Shown here: positions 5,297-13,680 of the stretch, piece by piece
How the letters are laid out: each line of letters starts with the position of its first letter
Numbering within the stretch: position 1 is the first letter of the stretch
Assembly (NCBI GenBank): GCA_002296965.1
Contig: DBIW01000015.1
Location: 1,117 to 18,755, forward strand
Length of the DNA: 17,639 nt
Direction of reading: 5' to 3'
From: Treponema sp. UBA792
GTDB lineage: Bacteria; Spirochaetota; Spirochaetia; Treponematales; Treponemataceae
The notes under the pieces: generated by a model
The model's input: the letters and a program-made list of their open reading frames with translations, nothing else
What the model was told of the DNA's origin: nothing
Database searches by the model: none
Position numbers and translations under genes: made by a program

Positions 5297-8200
5297 CTAT
5301 TTCTCCTCGGCTGCGTTCTGATCCGCAAGCTCTTTCTTCACATCCGAATAATCAACTTTTATCGGAGATTTTGCGGCCACCTTCGGCTTCATGAAAAGCG
5401 CATACAGCACAGGAATCACAAGCAGCGTGACAAAGGTGCTCGAAGTAAGTCCTCCTACAACCGCCACGCCGATCGGCTGAACCAGCGCCGCCTGACCTTC
5501 CGTCGCGAAGCACATCGGAATCATTCCGAGAATTGTCGTAAGAGTCGTCATCATGACCGGGCGGAAGCGGCTTTTTCCGGCCTGCCAGCAGGCTTCCATA
5601 AGAGGAATTCCGCGGCCGACAAGCAGGTTCGTGTAGTCGACAAGGATGATTCCATTGTTCACGACGATACCGACAAGCATAATCAGACCGACCATAGACA
5701 TGATTGAAATCGCCTGTCCAAGTATCTTATACAGGAACACCACGCCTATTATCATGAACGGAATTGTGGCCAGATTTATAAGCGGAGCCTTGAACGACTC
5801 GTAGGTTGACGCCATCACTCCGAAAACAAGAATCACGGCCATAAGTATAATCTGAAGATAGAGCTTCATCTGCGAGGTTGTGTCCTGCCAGGAGCCTTCG
5901 TAGCTCACGGTGACGCTGTCCGGAATTATGAACGAGTTGCTGATTCCGTCCTTTATCATGTCCTCAACCACATTGGCATTTTTGTCCGTAAGAATGCTCG
6001 CCGTTACATGGATTATACGCGTCCTGTTCTCACGGCTTATGGTGACAGGACCGAGTCCTTTTTTGAATGAGGCGAAATTCGCGACGGAAACCATTCCTCC
6101 GGTTCCGAGCACATAAATGGAGTCAAGATCCGTGACTTCCCTTCTGTCCTCCGGGCGGTATTTTACGACCACATTGTATTCATTTCCGCCGGAACGGTAG
6201 ACCGAAGCTGTTTTTCCGTTCAGAGCGGCGTTTATCTCGTTTGCGACGGTGTTCACATCCACTCCGAAGGAATACGCCCGGTCTCTGTCAATAACAACCT
6301 CAACCTGCGGAAGTCCCCTGTCCGTGTCAATATTCGGCTCGCTGAGGTCCGGAATTCCGCTTATCACATCCGAAATTTTGTCCGCGACATCAAGCGCGGC
6401 GTCAAAATCGTCCGAGCGGATTGCAATGTCTATATCCGCTCCCATCATCTGGCCGCGGAATCCCTCCCGGAAAGAAAAGGCCGCATTCGGATAATCCGCA
6501 AAATGCGCGCGCAGTTTCTGCTGGATTTCCTGAGGCGAGTCGATTCTGTCGGCGGTATCGGGAAGCGAAATTTCTATGCTTCCCTTGTAGGACGCGCTGC
6601 TGCGTCCGCTGCTTCCCGCGGTAGTCGTTATGTTCTTGTAGCCTTTAACCTCGTTCTTTATGACATCCTCGAATTCAAGGAGAATGCGCTTTGTCTCCGC
6701 GAGAGGAGTTCCTACCGGCATCGTCAGCCTAAGGGTGACAGAATCATCCGAGCCCGACGGCATCATATTCAGCTGCATTGTCGGAATAAAGGCGACGGCA
6801 ACCACAAGCAGGCAGACCGAGACCAGTATCGTGACCAGCTTGTTGTTCAGCGCAACCCGCAGAATTCTTGAATACACGGAGGTGGCGGCGTCAATCACCT
6901 TCTGGAACAGTCCGTAGATGAATTTGAGCACCGGATTGGTCACCGGTTTTTCGTCGCGGTTTGAAAGCGGCAGGAATTTTCCCGCCAGAACCGGCACAAG
7001 AAACACCGCAACGACAAGGGACGACACAAGCGCGATTACAATCGTGAATATTATTCCCTGGAACATCTGCCCCATCATTCCCAGCTCCTTTATATAGAAG
7101 AGGAACGGAATGAAAACACAGATTGTAGTCAGGTTTCCGGAGACAACCGACATGAGCATTTCCTGGGAGCCGAGAATCGCGGCAACTTTTGGACGTGCGC
7201 CCCGCTGACGGTAGGAATAAATGTTGTCTATCATGACGATTGAGGCATCGACAATCATTCCTACACCGAGAATCAGTCCCGTAAGAGTCATCATGTTCAG
7301 GGTGATTCCCGCCATGTTCATGCAGAACAGCGTGATGATAATGGAAAGAGGAATAGAAATGGAGATTATTATCGTGCTCTTGAAATTCTGCAGGAAGATG
7401 AAAAGAATGAGGACAGCAAGAAGAAGCCCTTCCACCGCGGACTGGACAAGGGTGCTGATTGTCTCGCGGATTGACGTCGTGTCGTCGGAAATGATTTCAA
7501 GCGTAATGTCCGGAGGAAGCGTCTGTTTAAGCTGATCTATTTTTCCGTACACGGCATTCGCCACACTCACGGTATTCGCATCGGAGGCCTTTGTGACCGA
7601 GACGTAAACTCCAGGCTCGCCGTTTATGTAAGCCTCGCTCGTCTGGTCGGCATATCCCATATATGCCGTTCCCACATCGCGCAGACGGACATCATATCCG
7701 TTCACCGTGGAAATGACTGTGTCATTTATCTCGTCTATGCTTGTATACTCGCCTGTGGTCCTGACAATATAATCGTACTGCCCCTCGTTCAGTTTTCCGC
7801 CGCCAAGTTCCAGATTCTGCTTCGCAAGCGCGGCTGATACGGAAGTTACGGTATATCCATAAGCCACAAGCCGGTTCTGGTTCAATTCGACACATACCTG
7901 CGCGGTACGGCCGCCGGAAACATCAGCCTCTCCGACTCCATCGGCCTGCTCAAGCACATCCACAATTGAATTCTCCGCAATCTGCTTGAGGTCGTCCACT
8001 GAACGGTTGCCCCGGACAAGAATCCGCATAATCGGCATGGAATTTGCGGAGAAACGCATTATCGACGGCGTTCCAGCGTTGTCCGGAAGCGAACGCGTCA
8101 CGCGGTCCAGCTTGTCACGGACATCAGAAATCGCGGCATCAAGATCTGTTCCGTAGTTGAATTCCAGCGATACATTGGAGACACCCTCCGATGATGAGGA

Positions 8201-8443
8201 AGACATATTTTTAAGACCGTTCAGACTTACAAGCGCGCTTTCTATCGGTTTTGTGATTGTTTTCTCCACCGACTCAGGTCCGGCATTTGTGTAGGTCGTC
8301 ATCACCATCAGAAACGGACTTTCCGTCTCCGGGAAAAGCGCTATTGCGACTTTTCCCAAGGTGAAAATTCCAAGCATTCCCAAAAGGGCAAATATCATCA
8401 GAACCAGAACAGGATGTTCCAGCGTTTTTCTTGAAACACTCAT
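5297..8443 (-). CDS. RND efflux transporter permease (BesB/AcrB-like)
   Basis: Inner-membrane proton-driven pump of the hydrophobe/amphiphile efflux class. 1048 aa, the usual AcrB length, with two tandem halves: TM1 at about 11-30, a large periplasmic loop, TM2-6 from about 335, then the same in the second half. The conserved motif in TM4 reads GVGMIVDASIVMIDN. The first Asp of the AcrB proton-relay pair is present (D399), while the second is Ala (A400). In the matching TM10 segment VNNGIILVDY the AcrB Lys is replaced by Asn, as in many non-AcrB family members. Ribosome binding site GGAGATG lies before the ATG and 19 nt separate it from the adaptor gene. The order outer-membrane factor, adaptor, pump is that of Borrelia besC-besA-besB. 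Substrate not predictable. Confidence 0.96.
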   Translation of the reverse strand: MSVSRKTLEHPVLVLMIFALLGMLGIFTLGKVAIALFPETESPFLMVMTTYTNAGPESVEKTITKPIESALVSLNGLKNMSSSSSEGVSNVSLEFNYGTDLDAAISDVRDKLDRVTRSLPDNAGTPSIMRFSANSMPIMRILVRGNRSVDDLKQIAENSIVDVLEQADGVGEADVSGGRTAQVCVELNQNRLVAYGYTVTSVSAALAKQNLELGGGKLNEGQYDYIVRTTGEYTSIDEINDTVISTVNGYDVRLRDVGTAYMGYADQTSEAYINGEPGVYVSVTKASDANTVSVANAVYGKIDQLKQTLPPDITLEIISDDTTSIRETISTLVQSAVEGLLLAVLILFIFLQNFKSTIIISISIPLSIIITLFCMNMAGITLNMMTLTGLILGVGMIVDASIVMIDNIYSYRQRGARPKVAAILGSQEMLMSVVSGNLTTICVFIPFLFYIKELGMMGQMFQGIIFTIVIALVSSLVVAVFLVPVLAGKFLPLSNRDEKPVTNPVLKFIYGLFQKVIDAATSVYSRILRVALNNKLVTILVSVCLLVVAVAFIPTMQLNMMPSGSDDSVTLRLTMPVGTPLAETKRILLEFEDVIKNEVKGYKNITTTAGSSGRSSASYKGSIEISLPDTADRIDSPQEIQQKLRAHFADYPNAAFSFREGFRGQMMGADIDIAIRSDDFDAALDVADKISDVISGIPDLSEPNIDTDRGLPQVEVVIDRDRAYSFGVDVNTVANEINAALNGKTASVYRSGGNEYNVVVKYRPEDRREVTDLDSIYVLGTGGMVSVANFASFKKGLGPVTISRENRTRIIHVTASILTDKNANVVEDMIKDGISNSFIIPDSVTVSYEGSWQDTTSQMKLYLQIILMAVILVFGVMASTYESFKAPLINLATIPFMIIGVVFLYKILGQAISIMSMVGLIMLVGIVVNNGIILVDYTNLLVGRGIPLMEACWQAGKSRFRPVMMTTLTTILGMIPMCFATEGQAALVQPIGVAVVGGLTSSTFVTLLVIPVLYALFMKPKVAAKSPIKVDYSDVKKELADQNAAEEK

Positions 8444-8462
8444 AATTTCATCTCCAATTCCG

Positions 8463-9410
8463 CTATTCCGCGGATTTCGTAATGTCGTTCACCTTGGCGC
8501 CGTCGTAAAGTGAAAGCATTCCTTCTATTACGACCTTGTCGCCTTCCGAAATTCCATCCGTAACCTGAATATAGCCGTCTACGCTTTTTCCCGTGGTTAT
8601 CTCACGTTTTTCCGCAGTTCCGTCGGATTTTACGACAAAAAGATATTTTGCGTCATTGTTCTCGACCACAGAATCCTGGGGAACGGCGACCGCGCCCGAA
8701 TAATCGACCGTATACAGCTTCACTTTCGCGAACATTCCCGCATTTATCCTGCTGTCCCTGCGGTCAAAATTCAGAATTATCTCCTTTGTCCTTGTGGCAG
8801 GATCAAGCACCGGAGACACACGCGTCACCGTCGCGGCAAAAACGCTGTCCGGATAGGCCTCAAGCAGAATTTCAGCCTTCAGTCCGGGAACAAGCGAGGC
8901 GACATAGCGTTCCGGAATTTTCGCGGTAACCTGAAGATTCTCAATATCACCTATCGTCGTAACGACACTGCTGACAGAAACCTTCGCGCCGGTTCTTACA
9001 GGCGCGGACAGGATGCTTCCGCTTATCGGCGCGGTGACAGGACTCAACGCATAATAGCTGCCGGGCTCGGAAGGATCTATTTTTGCAATCACATCGCCTT
9101 TTCTTACAGGAGATCCGAGGGAGACATTCATCTCCACCACTTTTCCGCCGATGGACGGAAACACCTCGATTGAGCTCTGGGTCTCCACCTCTCCGTTCGT
9201 CATCACAAAATCCTTGAGCGTCGTCTTGCGGGCATCCATTGTTATTACTGAATAAACGGTATCACGGGAGGACATTCCCTGAGGAAAATTTCTTCCGCCC
9301 GGTCCTCCGCCGGATTTCTTTGAGCCGGATATGAGCATGACCGCTCCAGCTGTGACGGCGACAATCACCACGACCGCAACTATTGTTCCTATTTTCTTGG
9401 CAGATTTCAT
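8463..9410 (-). CDS. Periplasmic adaptor (membrane fusion protein), BesA-like, hairpin-less
   Basis: Links the RND pump to the TolC-like channel. 315 aa, short for the family. An N-terminal membrane segment (about 8-28) is followed by a Gly-rich linker. The lipoyl domain is split into two halves (about 80-112 and 122-153), and the connection between them is only about 10 residues (PSEPGSYYAL), where most adaptors carry a long alpha-helical hairpin. Beta-barrel (about 155-235) and membrane-proximal domains follow (VPQDSVV, GLxEGDKVVxEG-type end). Borrelia BesA, of nearly the same length, is known to lack this hairpin, so this seems a spirochaete trait. Start supported by AGAGGTG 5-6 nt upstream. 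Confidence 0.95.
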   Translation of the reverse strand: MKSAKKIGTIVAVVVIVAVTAGAVMLISGSKKSGGGPGGRNFPQGMSSRDTVYSVITMDARKTTLKDFVMTNGEVETQSSIEVFPSIGGKVVEMNVSLGSPVRKGDVIAKIDPSEPGSYYALSPVTAPISGSILSAPVRTGAKVSVSSVVTTIGDIENLQVTAKIPERYVASLVPGLKAEILLEAYPDSVFAATVTRVSPVLDPATRTKEIILNFDRRDSRINAGMFAKVKLYTVDYSGAVAVPQDSVVENNDAKYLFVVKSDGTAEKREITTGKSVDGYIQVTDGISEGDKVVIEGMLSLYDGAKVNDITKSAE

Positions 9411-9444
9411 ATTTCACCTCTTAAATGTTTAATCCTGTTTTATT

Positions 9445-10737
9445 TTATGATTCGGAATTCTCCGGCGCGGCTCCAAGCGTGCCGAAGGGAACACCGAGCG
9501 TATTCTCCAGATCAAGGACCGCTGAAATTATCGTATAATACTGGGACTGAAGCTGTGTTTTCGCCTGCATAAGCGAGTCGGAAGCATTCTGCAAGGTCAG
9601 CAGATCCTTTGAACCGTAATTATATGCGGCCAGCGTCATGTCGTAGCTGCGCTGCGCAAGCTCCGCATTGTTGTTCAGCGATGCAAGCTGCGATTCAGCC
9701 TGGCGGATTCCTTTCAGGCTGTTTTCTATCTGAATGACGGACGATGTCTTCTCGTCCTCAAGCTGAAGCCGCAGATTTTCGAGCGAGGCTTTTTGCGATG
9801 CGATTCCGAGCGCTCCTGATGACCACGGCAAATATCCGTCAAGCGGAATTATAACTCCCAGAGAAAGCTGGGATGATGTTCTCGGCTCCGAAAGCATTTT
9901 TGAGCCGGAGACACCGTATGAAAATCCTGCGGTAAGGGAAGGCCCCCAGGCGGAAAAACGCGTGGCAAGAAGCGAATTCTCCGCGGCCTCGATACTGCGC
10001 ATTATGCGTTTTACGGAAGGAAGCTCATCGGCGACAGTTCCGGAATCTATATTTCCTGCCGGCAGCGCTTCCTTCAGGCTTCCGTCAAGCTCAATTTGAA
10101 CAGACTGGTCTATGCCGAGCATCTGCTTGAAAAGCGCCAGATTGTTCTCATAAGTGATTACTGCGGATTCTATTGACGGCTTCAAATTCTCGTAGTTCAC
10201 CTGGGAGGAAAGCAGATCAAGCTCCGAAAGCTGGCCACGGTTGTATTTGTCACGGCTGAGTTCATAGCGCTGCCTTGCGGTCTCAAGATTTCTGCGGCTG
10301 AGCGCGATGCTTTCATTCTGATAAATCAGGCTGTAAAACGCCTTCCGGACGTTCAATTCCACGGTGCGGACGGCTTCCTCATAGGAAATTTTTCCGCTTT
10401 CATATTCAAGCGCCGCACTTTTCATTGTCGTATACAGAGACGGCGTGAGATTCAGACTAAGCGCCGCGGAAACAGACCAGCTGTAAGTATCGTCATCAAG
10501 CGGCTTCGCGAAATTTCCGCTTATATTGGCGGTGGGGCTTATTCCGCTCCATGAAAATTTGTCCTTTTTCTCAAGCAGCTCCAAGGAAAGTCTGTTCCGT
10601 TTAAGGTCAATGTTATTGTCCGCAGCAAGAATGACAGCCTCCTCAACAGTCAGGACACGCTTTTCATCCTCCGCAAACAGTACAGAAAAAAACGCCGCCG
10701 ACATGAGAAATAGAAGCGCAATTTTTTTTATTTTCAT
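9445..10737 (-). CDS. TolC-family outer membrane efflux protein (BesC-like)
   Basis: Outer-membrane channel of the tripartite pump, 430 aa. Signal peptide at 1-22 (hydrophobic core, cleavage after LFA). The mature protein has the two-fold repeat typical of the family: long heptad-rich helices (about 95-150, 165-205, 320-385) with the recurring pattern of RRNLETARQRYELSRDKYNRGQLSELDLL in the first half and AQRSYDMTLAAYNYGSKDLLTLQ in the second. First gene of the operon: 34 nt precede the adaptor gene. GGAG lies 9 nt before the ATG, and a good promoter is found about 45 nt upstream. Confidence 0.95.
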   Translation of the reverse strand: MKIKKIALLFLMSAAFFSVLFAEDEKRVLTVEEAVILAADNNIDLKRNRLSLELLEKKDKFSWSGISPTANISGNFAKPLDDDTYSWSVSAALSLNLTPSLYTTMKSAALEYESGKISYEEAVRTVELNVRKAFYSLIYQNESIALSRRNLETARQRYELSRDKYNRGQLSELDLLSSQVNYENLKPSIESAVITYENNLALFKQMLGIDQSVQIELDGSLKEALPAGNIDSGTVADELPSVKRIMRSIEAAENSLLATRFSAWGPSLTAGFSYGVSGSKMLSEPRTSSQLSLGVIIPLDGYLPWSSGALGIASQKASLENLRLQLEDEKTSSVIQIENSLKGIRQAESQLASLNNNAELAQRSYDMTLAAYNYGSKDLLTLQNASDSLMQAKTQLQSQYYTIISAVLDLENTLGVPFGTLGAAPENSES

Positions 10738-10783
10738 TGAATTTCTCCGGAAAAAGATTTACGGACTCACACCGTATGCTTAT

Positions 10784-10812
10784 ATAATAATGTTTAACCG
10801 GTGAACTTTCAA
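10784..10812 (-). promoter_or_regulatory. Promoter of the efflux operon with palindromic spacer
   Basis: Minus strand TTGAAA (10807-10812), 17 bp, TATTAT (10784-10789). The spacer contains an imperfect palindrome centred on ACCGGT (GTTCACCGGTTAAAC, 10792-10806), placed where a repressor would block RNA polymerase. No regulator gene is adjacent. Confidence 0.65.
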
Positions 10813-10857
10813 AAAATTACTGTTATCGGCGGATAAATAACCGTTATAAAAAGACAT

Positions 10858-10890
10858 GAAAAAGCCGCGGTCAGAAATTCCGCCGCGGCC
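10858..10890 (-). terminator. Terminator of the beta-barrel gene
   Basis: On the minus strand GCCGCGG (10883-10889) pairs with CCGCGGC (10864-10870) around a 12-nt loop, followed by a five-T run. It lies about 55 nt after the barrel gene stop and just before the efflux operon promoter. Confidence 0.85.
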
Positions 10891-10942
10891 AAAACAGATT
10901 CACTTATTTACCTATGGGCAAATTATGCTGAAAACCCTAAAT

Positions 10943-12196
10943 TCAGCTTCTGTATGTCCAGAAAATACCTGACGCCCAGGTGTCGCGGATTGTATTGTCA
11001 TATTTCACCCTGTTCTGATAATCGACAAAAACGGATATGGAATGATTTTTGTTTATGATTACGGAGAAGTCCGGTCTTATGTCAAATACGAATCCGCCTG
11101 TATATGATTTTGTTGTATTGTAGCGCGGATTGTTTTTATCATGCCAATATCTGTCCGCCGAGCCCCAGGCGCATGAAGTCCAGGCACCGAGAACAAACTG
11201 GCTGCTTATTGTAAAATCAAGTCTTCCGCCGAAATAGAACGCCGGAGTATAATTGACATTCTCCCAGAAAGTAAATCCCGCTTCCGGTCTGATTACAATT
11301 GCGACTTTTGGAATCTGCCACGTGATGGCGGCTCCGGTTCCTATACGTCCGTCATTATCGTTGCCGCCAATATTGTCCACAGCAAGATAAGCGTCAAGCG
11401 TAAAATTTTTGAGGAAAAGTGAAAGCCCGGTGTACAGATTGCCGTCTCCCTGAATAATTCCCTCGTAGGCGAAACTGGCCTCAAAAACATCCACAGGATG
11501 AATACGGAAAGCCGCATTAAACAGAGGCGCGGCAGTGGTCACGCCATTTGGAATTGCGATTCCGACCTCAAGAAAATCGTTGTAAACATATCTCGCTCCA
11601 AGCGCCGCATTGGTGTTTCCATGATAATAGCTTGTGTAGCGGTTCGCATAATATGTATAACCGGACACATCAGCATTGCCTGGAACAGCATCCTTCAGTC
11701 CGCCCTGGACAATATGCGCCAAAGGCTCCCAGTAATTTGCAAGGCTCGCCGGAGCCGGTCCGATACGCCAGTTCAATCTTGTTCCCATTCCAAGATCAAA
11801 TCCCTTCATCGGATGGAAAAGGAAATTCACATAATAGGACTTTGTCTCTCCATTAGTCCACCATCCGCCCTGATCCGTATAATTTGTATAATAGAAAGGA
11901 GTAACCTCCGTATTGGCAAAGCGGAAGGCGGCGAACTGATTTCCGTCCCAATCTGTAAGAGCGCCCCAGTTCAACATTCCCTCAACTGTAAATTTTCCGA
12001 CATCAAGTCTGACCTGAAGCGTCTCAATAAGTCCGTAGAACCGGAATCCCGCCCTGTCCCCATCATTGACCTGTCCCATCGGGACACCGAAGCCGGTCCA
12101 CAGGGTATTCTGAACGCCGGATGAATCAAGCATCTGGGCGGAAAGGATTCCCGCCGAGAAGACAAGCGCGCCTAATGCGGCCATAATTTTCTTCAT
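10943..12196 (-). CDS. Outer-membrane beta-barrel protein, function unknown
   Basis: 417 aa. Signal peptide MKKIMAALGALVFSAGILSA with cleavage before Q21. The mature chain has many alternating aromatic/hydrophobic strands separated by short Asn/Gly/Asp turns, is rich in Tyr, Trp and Phe, and ends with a strand terminating in WTYRS. This is typical of spirochaete outer-membrane barrels. I do not recognise a specific family. A porin or sugar channel is possible. The start is set at 12194-12196, where GGAGG lies 8 nt upstream; an upstream in-frame TTG (12209-12211) overlaps the ribosome binding site. It is flanked by terminators on both sides, so it is a single-gene unit. A weak TTAACA...CATAAT pair upstream has a long 19-bp spacer. 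Confidence 0.85.
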   Translation of the reverse strand: MKKIMAALGALVFSAGILSAQMLDSSGVQNTLWTGFGVPMGQVNDGDRAGFRFYGLIETLQVRLDVGKFTVEGMLNWGALTDWDGNQFAAFRFANTEVTPFYYTNYTDQGGWWTNGETKSYYVNFLFHPMKGFDLGMGTRLNWRIGPAPASLANYWEPLAHIVQGGLKDAVPGNADVSGYTYYANRYTSYYHGNTNAALGARYVYNDFLEVGIAIPNGVTTAAPLFNAAFRIHPVDVFEASFAYEGIIQGDGNLYTGLSLFLKNFTLDAYLAVDNIGGNDNDGRIGTGAAITWQIPKVAIVIRPEAGFTFWENVNYTPAFYFGGRLDFTISSQFVLGAWTSCAWGSADRYWHDKNNPRYNTTKSYTGGFVFDIRPDFSVIINKNHSISVFVDYQNRVKYDNTIRDTWASGIFWTYRS

Positions 12197-12261
12197 ATCC
12201 AATACCTCCAAAAACAGGAGAAACTATATCATTATGACAGAAAAAAGAAAACATCTGTTAA

Positions 12262-12298
12262 ATAGAAACGGCCACACCGTACAGTTCGATGTGACCGT
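12262..12298 (-). terminator. Terminator of the sugar-ABC ATPase gene
   Basis: On the minus strand ACGGTCACA (12290-12298) pairs with TGTGGCCGT (12268-12276) through nine pairs including one G-U, around a 13-nt loop, followed by TTTCTATTT. It lies 30 nt after the ATPase stop. Confidence 0.75.
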
Positions 12299-12327
12299 CA
12301 TAAAAACCAGATTAAATGTCTTTCAGA

Positions 12328-13449
12328 CTACCATTTTTTCTCAATCTGATCACAGATATTAAGCTCACCTTCTTCCATTGAGAAGAATTTTGCCTTTGTC
12401 ATATCCGGAACGACATTCACTGAATCGCCAAGGCGGAATTCCGCATTGGCCGTAGTCTTTGCGATGATGCTCTGACCTTTGTTTGAAATAAGATACAGAT
12501 GTGTCTCGGCTCCAAGCGGCTCCTTGTTTGTAATCTTCATCTGCATATCATCTTTTGCGACAGGTTTCTCTGTATATTTGAGATCCTCCGGACGGATTCC
12601 GAAAGAAACTTCCTTATTGACATAATCTTTAAGATACTTCGCCTGCTCGTCCGTCGGATTGATTTCGAAAGATCCCTCATCACAGACAATCTTTCCGTTC
12701 TTCTCAAGAACCTTTACAGTCAGGAAGTTCATCGGAGGAGTTCCGATAAAGCCGGCTACGAATTTGTTAATCGGGTTATTATACAGATAAAGAGGAGCAC
12801 CAATCTGCTGAATCACTCCGTCTTTCATAACGACAATCTTCGTTCCAAGAGTCATAGCCTCAATCTGATCATGTGTAACATAAATCATTGTGGCCTGAAG
12901 TCTGTTATGAAGAGAAGCAAGCTCAGAACGCATCGTTACACGGAGCTTCGCATCGAGGTTCGAAAGAGGCTCATCAAAAAGGAAGACTTTAGGATTACGG
13001 ACGATAGCACGGCCTACCGCAACACGCTGCCTCTGTCCTCCGGAAAGCGCTTTCGGCTTGCGGTCAAGATACTGAGTAAGGTCAAGCTGTTTTGCCGCAT
13101 CGCGTACACGGCGGTCAATCTCAGCCTTATCCATCTTGCGGATTTTAAGACCAAAAGCCATGTTGTCATAAACCGTCATGTGCGGATAAAGAGCATAGTT
13201 CTGGAAAACCATAGCTATATCGCGGTCTTTCGGCGGAACATCGTTCATCTCAACGCCGTCGATATAGAGTTTTCCTTCAGAAATATCCTCAAGACCGGCA
13301 ATCATGCGGAGAGTTGTTGATTTTCCGCATCCAGAAGGACCTACGAATACGCAGAATTCCTTGTCTTCAATTGTGATATTGGAATTTGTAACGGCACGAA
13401 CTCCGCCGTCGTAGATTTTTCCAATACCCTTCAGTTCTACTTTTGCCAT
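12328..13449 (-). CDS. ugpC: Sugar ABC transporter ATPase, UgpC/MsmK/MalK family
   Basis: Energises ABC import of carbohydrates or glycerol-3-phosphate at the inner membrane. 373 aa. Walker A GPSGCGKST (37-45), Q-loop Q83 in QNYALYPH, signature LSGGQ (135-139), Walker B VFLFDE (155-160), D-loop SNLDAKLR, switch H193. The C-terminal regulatory (TOBE/MalK) domain spans about 240-365. All catalytic residues are present. No permease or binding protein is adjacent and it has its own promoter and terminator, so it may be a shared ATPase serving several distant sugar transporters, as MsmK does in streptococci. That part is inference. GGAGG lies 6 nt before the ATG. Orthology to UgpC rather than MalK or MsmK cannot be settled here. 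Confidence 0.93.
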   Translation of the reverse strand: MAKVELKGIGKIYDGGVRAVTNSNITIEDKEFCVFVGPSGCGKSTTLRMIAGLEDISEGKLYIDGVEMNDVPPKDRDIAMVFQNYALYPHMTVYDNMAFGLKIRKMDKAEIDRRVRDAAKQLDLTQYLDRKPKALSGGQRQRVAVGRAIVRNPKVFLFDEPLSNLDAKLRVTMRSELASLHNRLQATMIYVTHDQIEAMTLGTKIVVMKDGVIQQIGAPLYLYNNPINKFVAGFIGTPPMNFLTVKVLEKNGKIVCDEGSFEINPTDEQAKYLKDYVNKEVSFGIRPEDLKYTEKPVAKDDMQMKITNKEPLGAETHLYLISNKGQSIIAKTTANAEFRLGDSVNVVPDMTKAKFFSMEEGELNICDQIEKKW

Positions 13450-13483
13450 TTTTGGCCTCCCTAGGGGTTATATTATAACTGTT

Positions 13484-13512
13484 ATTTTATGACCAAAAAC
13501 TTTGTCTGTCAA
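13484..13512 (-). promoter_or_regulatory. Near-consensus promoter of the ABC ATPase gene
   Basis: Minus strand TTGACA (13507-13512, perfect), 17 bp, TAAAAT (13484-13489). A further TATAAT lies at 13472-13477. The strength suggests high, constitutive expression. Confidence 0.8.
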
Positions 13513-13680
13513 ATGAATTCTTCAAAAATTACATGAAAACAAACTATTCCTGAGGAACGTGTTTTCGGCACGAATTCACGATGAAAGGATGTGGAATTTC
13601 CGTCCGATGAACTTTTCGTTCCGGAGTGTACACAAATATCATTTTTTATATTATATTAGACAGATAATATGGAGCTTAAA
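13513..13680. other. Divergent intergenic region between the ABC ATPase and cobW
   Basis: About 170 bp between the ATPase promoter and cobW. Visible items: short dyads TTCC-TGA-GGAA (13547-13557) and CGTG/CACG (13558-13572), an 8-bp palindrome GTGTACAC (13626-13633), and an AT-rich stretch (13641-13668) with several TATATT/TATTAT hexamers that could serve as the cobW -10. No convincing -35 is seen, so cobW may depend on an activator or have an extended -10. Confidence 0.35.

Noticed and set aside
12197..12211. TTG start for the beta-barrel protein
   Set aside because: The codons overlap the GGAGG ribosome binding site that serves the ATG at 12196, which begins a perfect signal peptide.
13669..13680. 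ATG at 13669 as the cobW start
   Set aside because: No ribosome binding site before it, and the GGAG it contains is correctly placed for the ATG at 13681.
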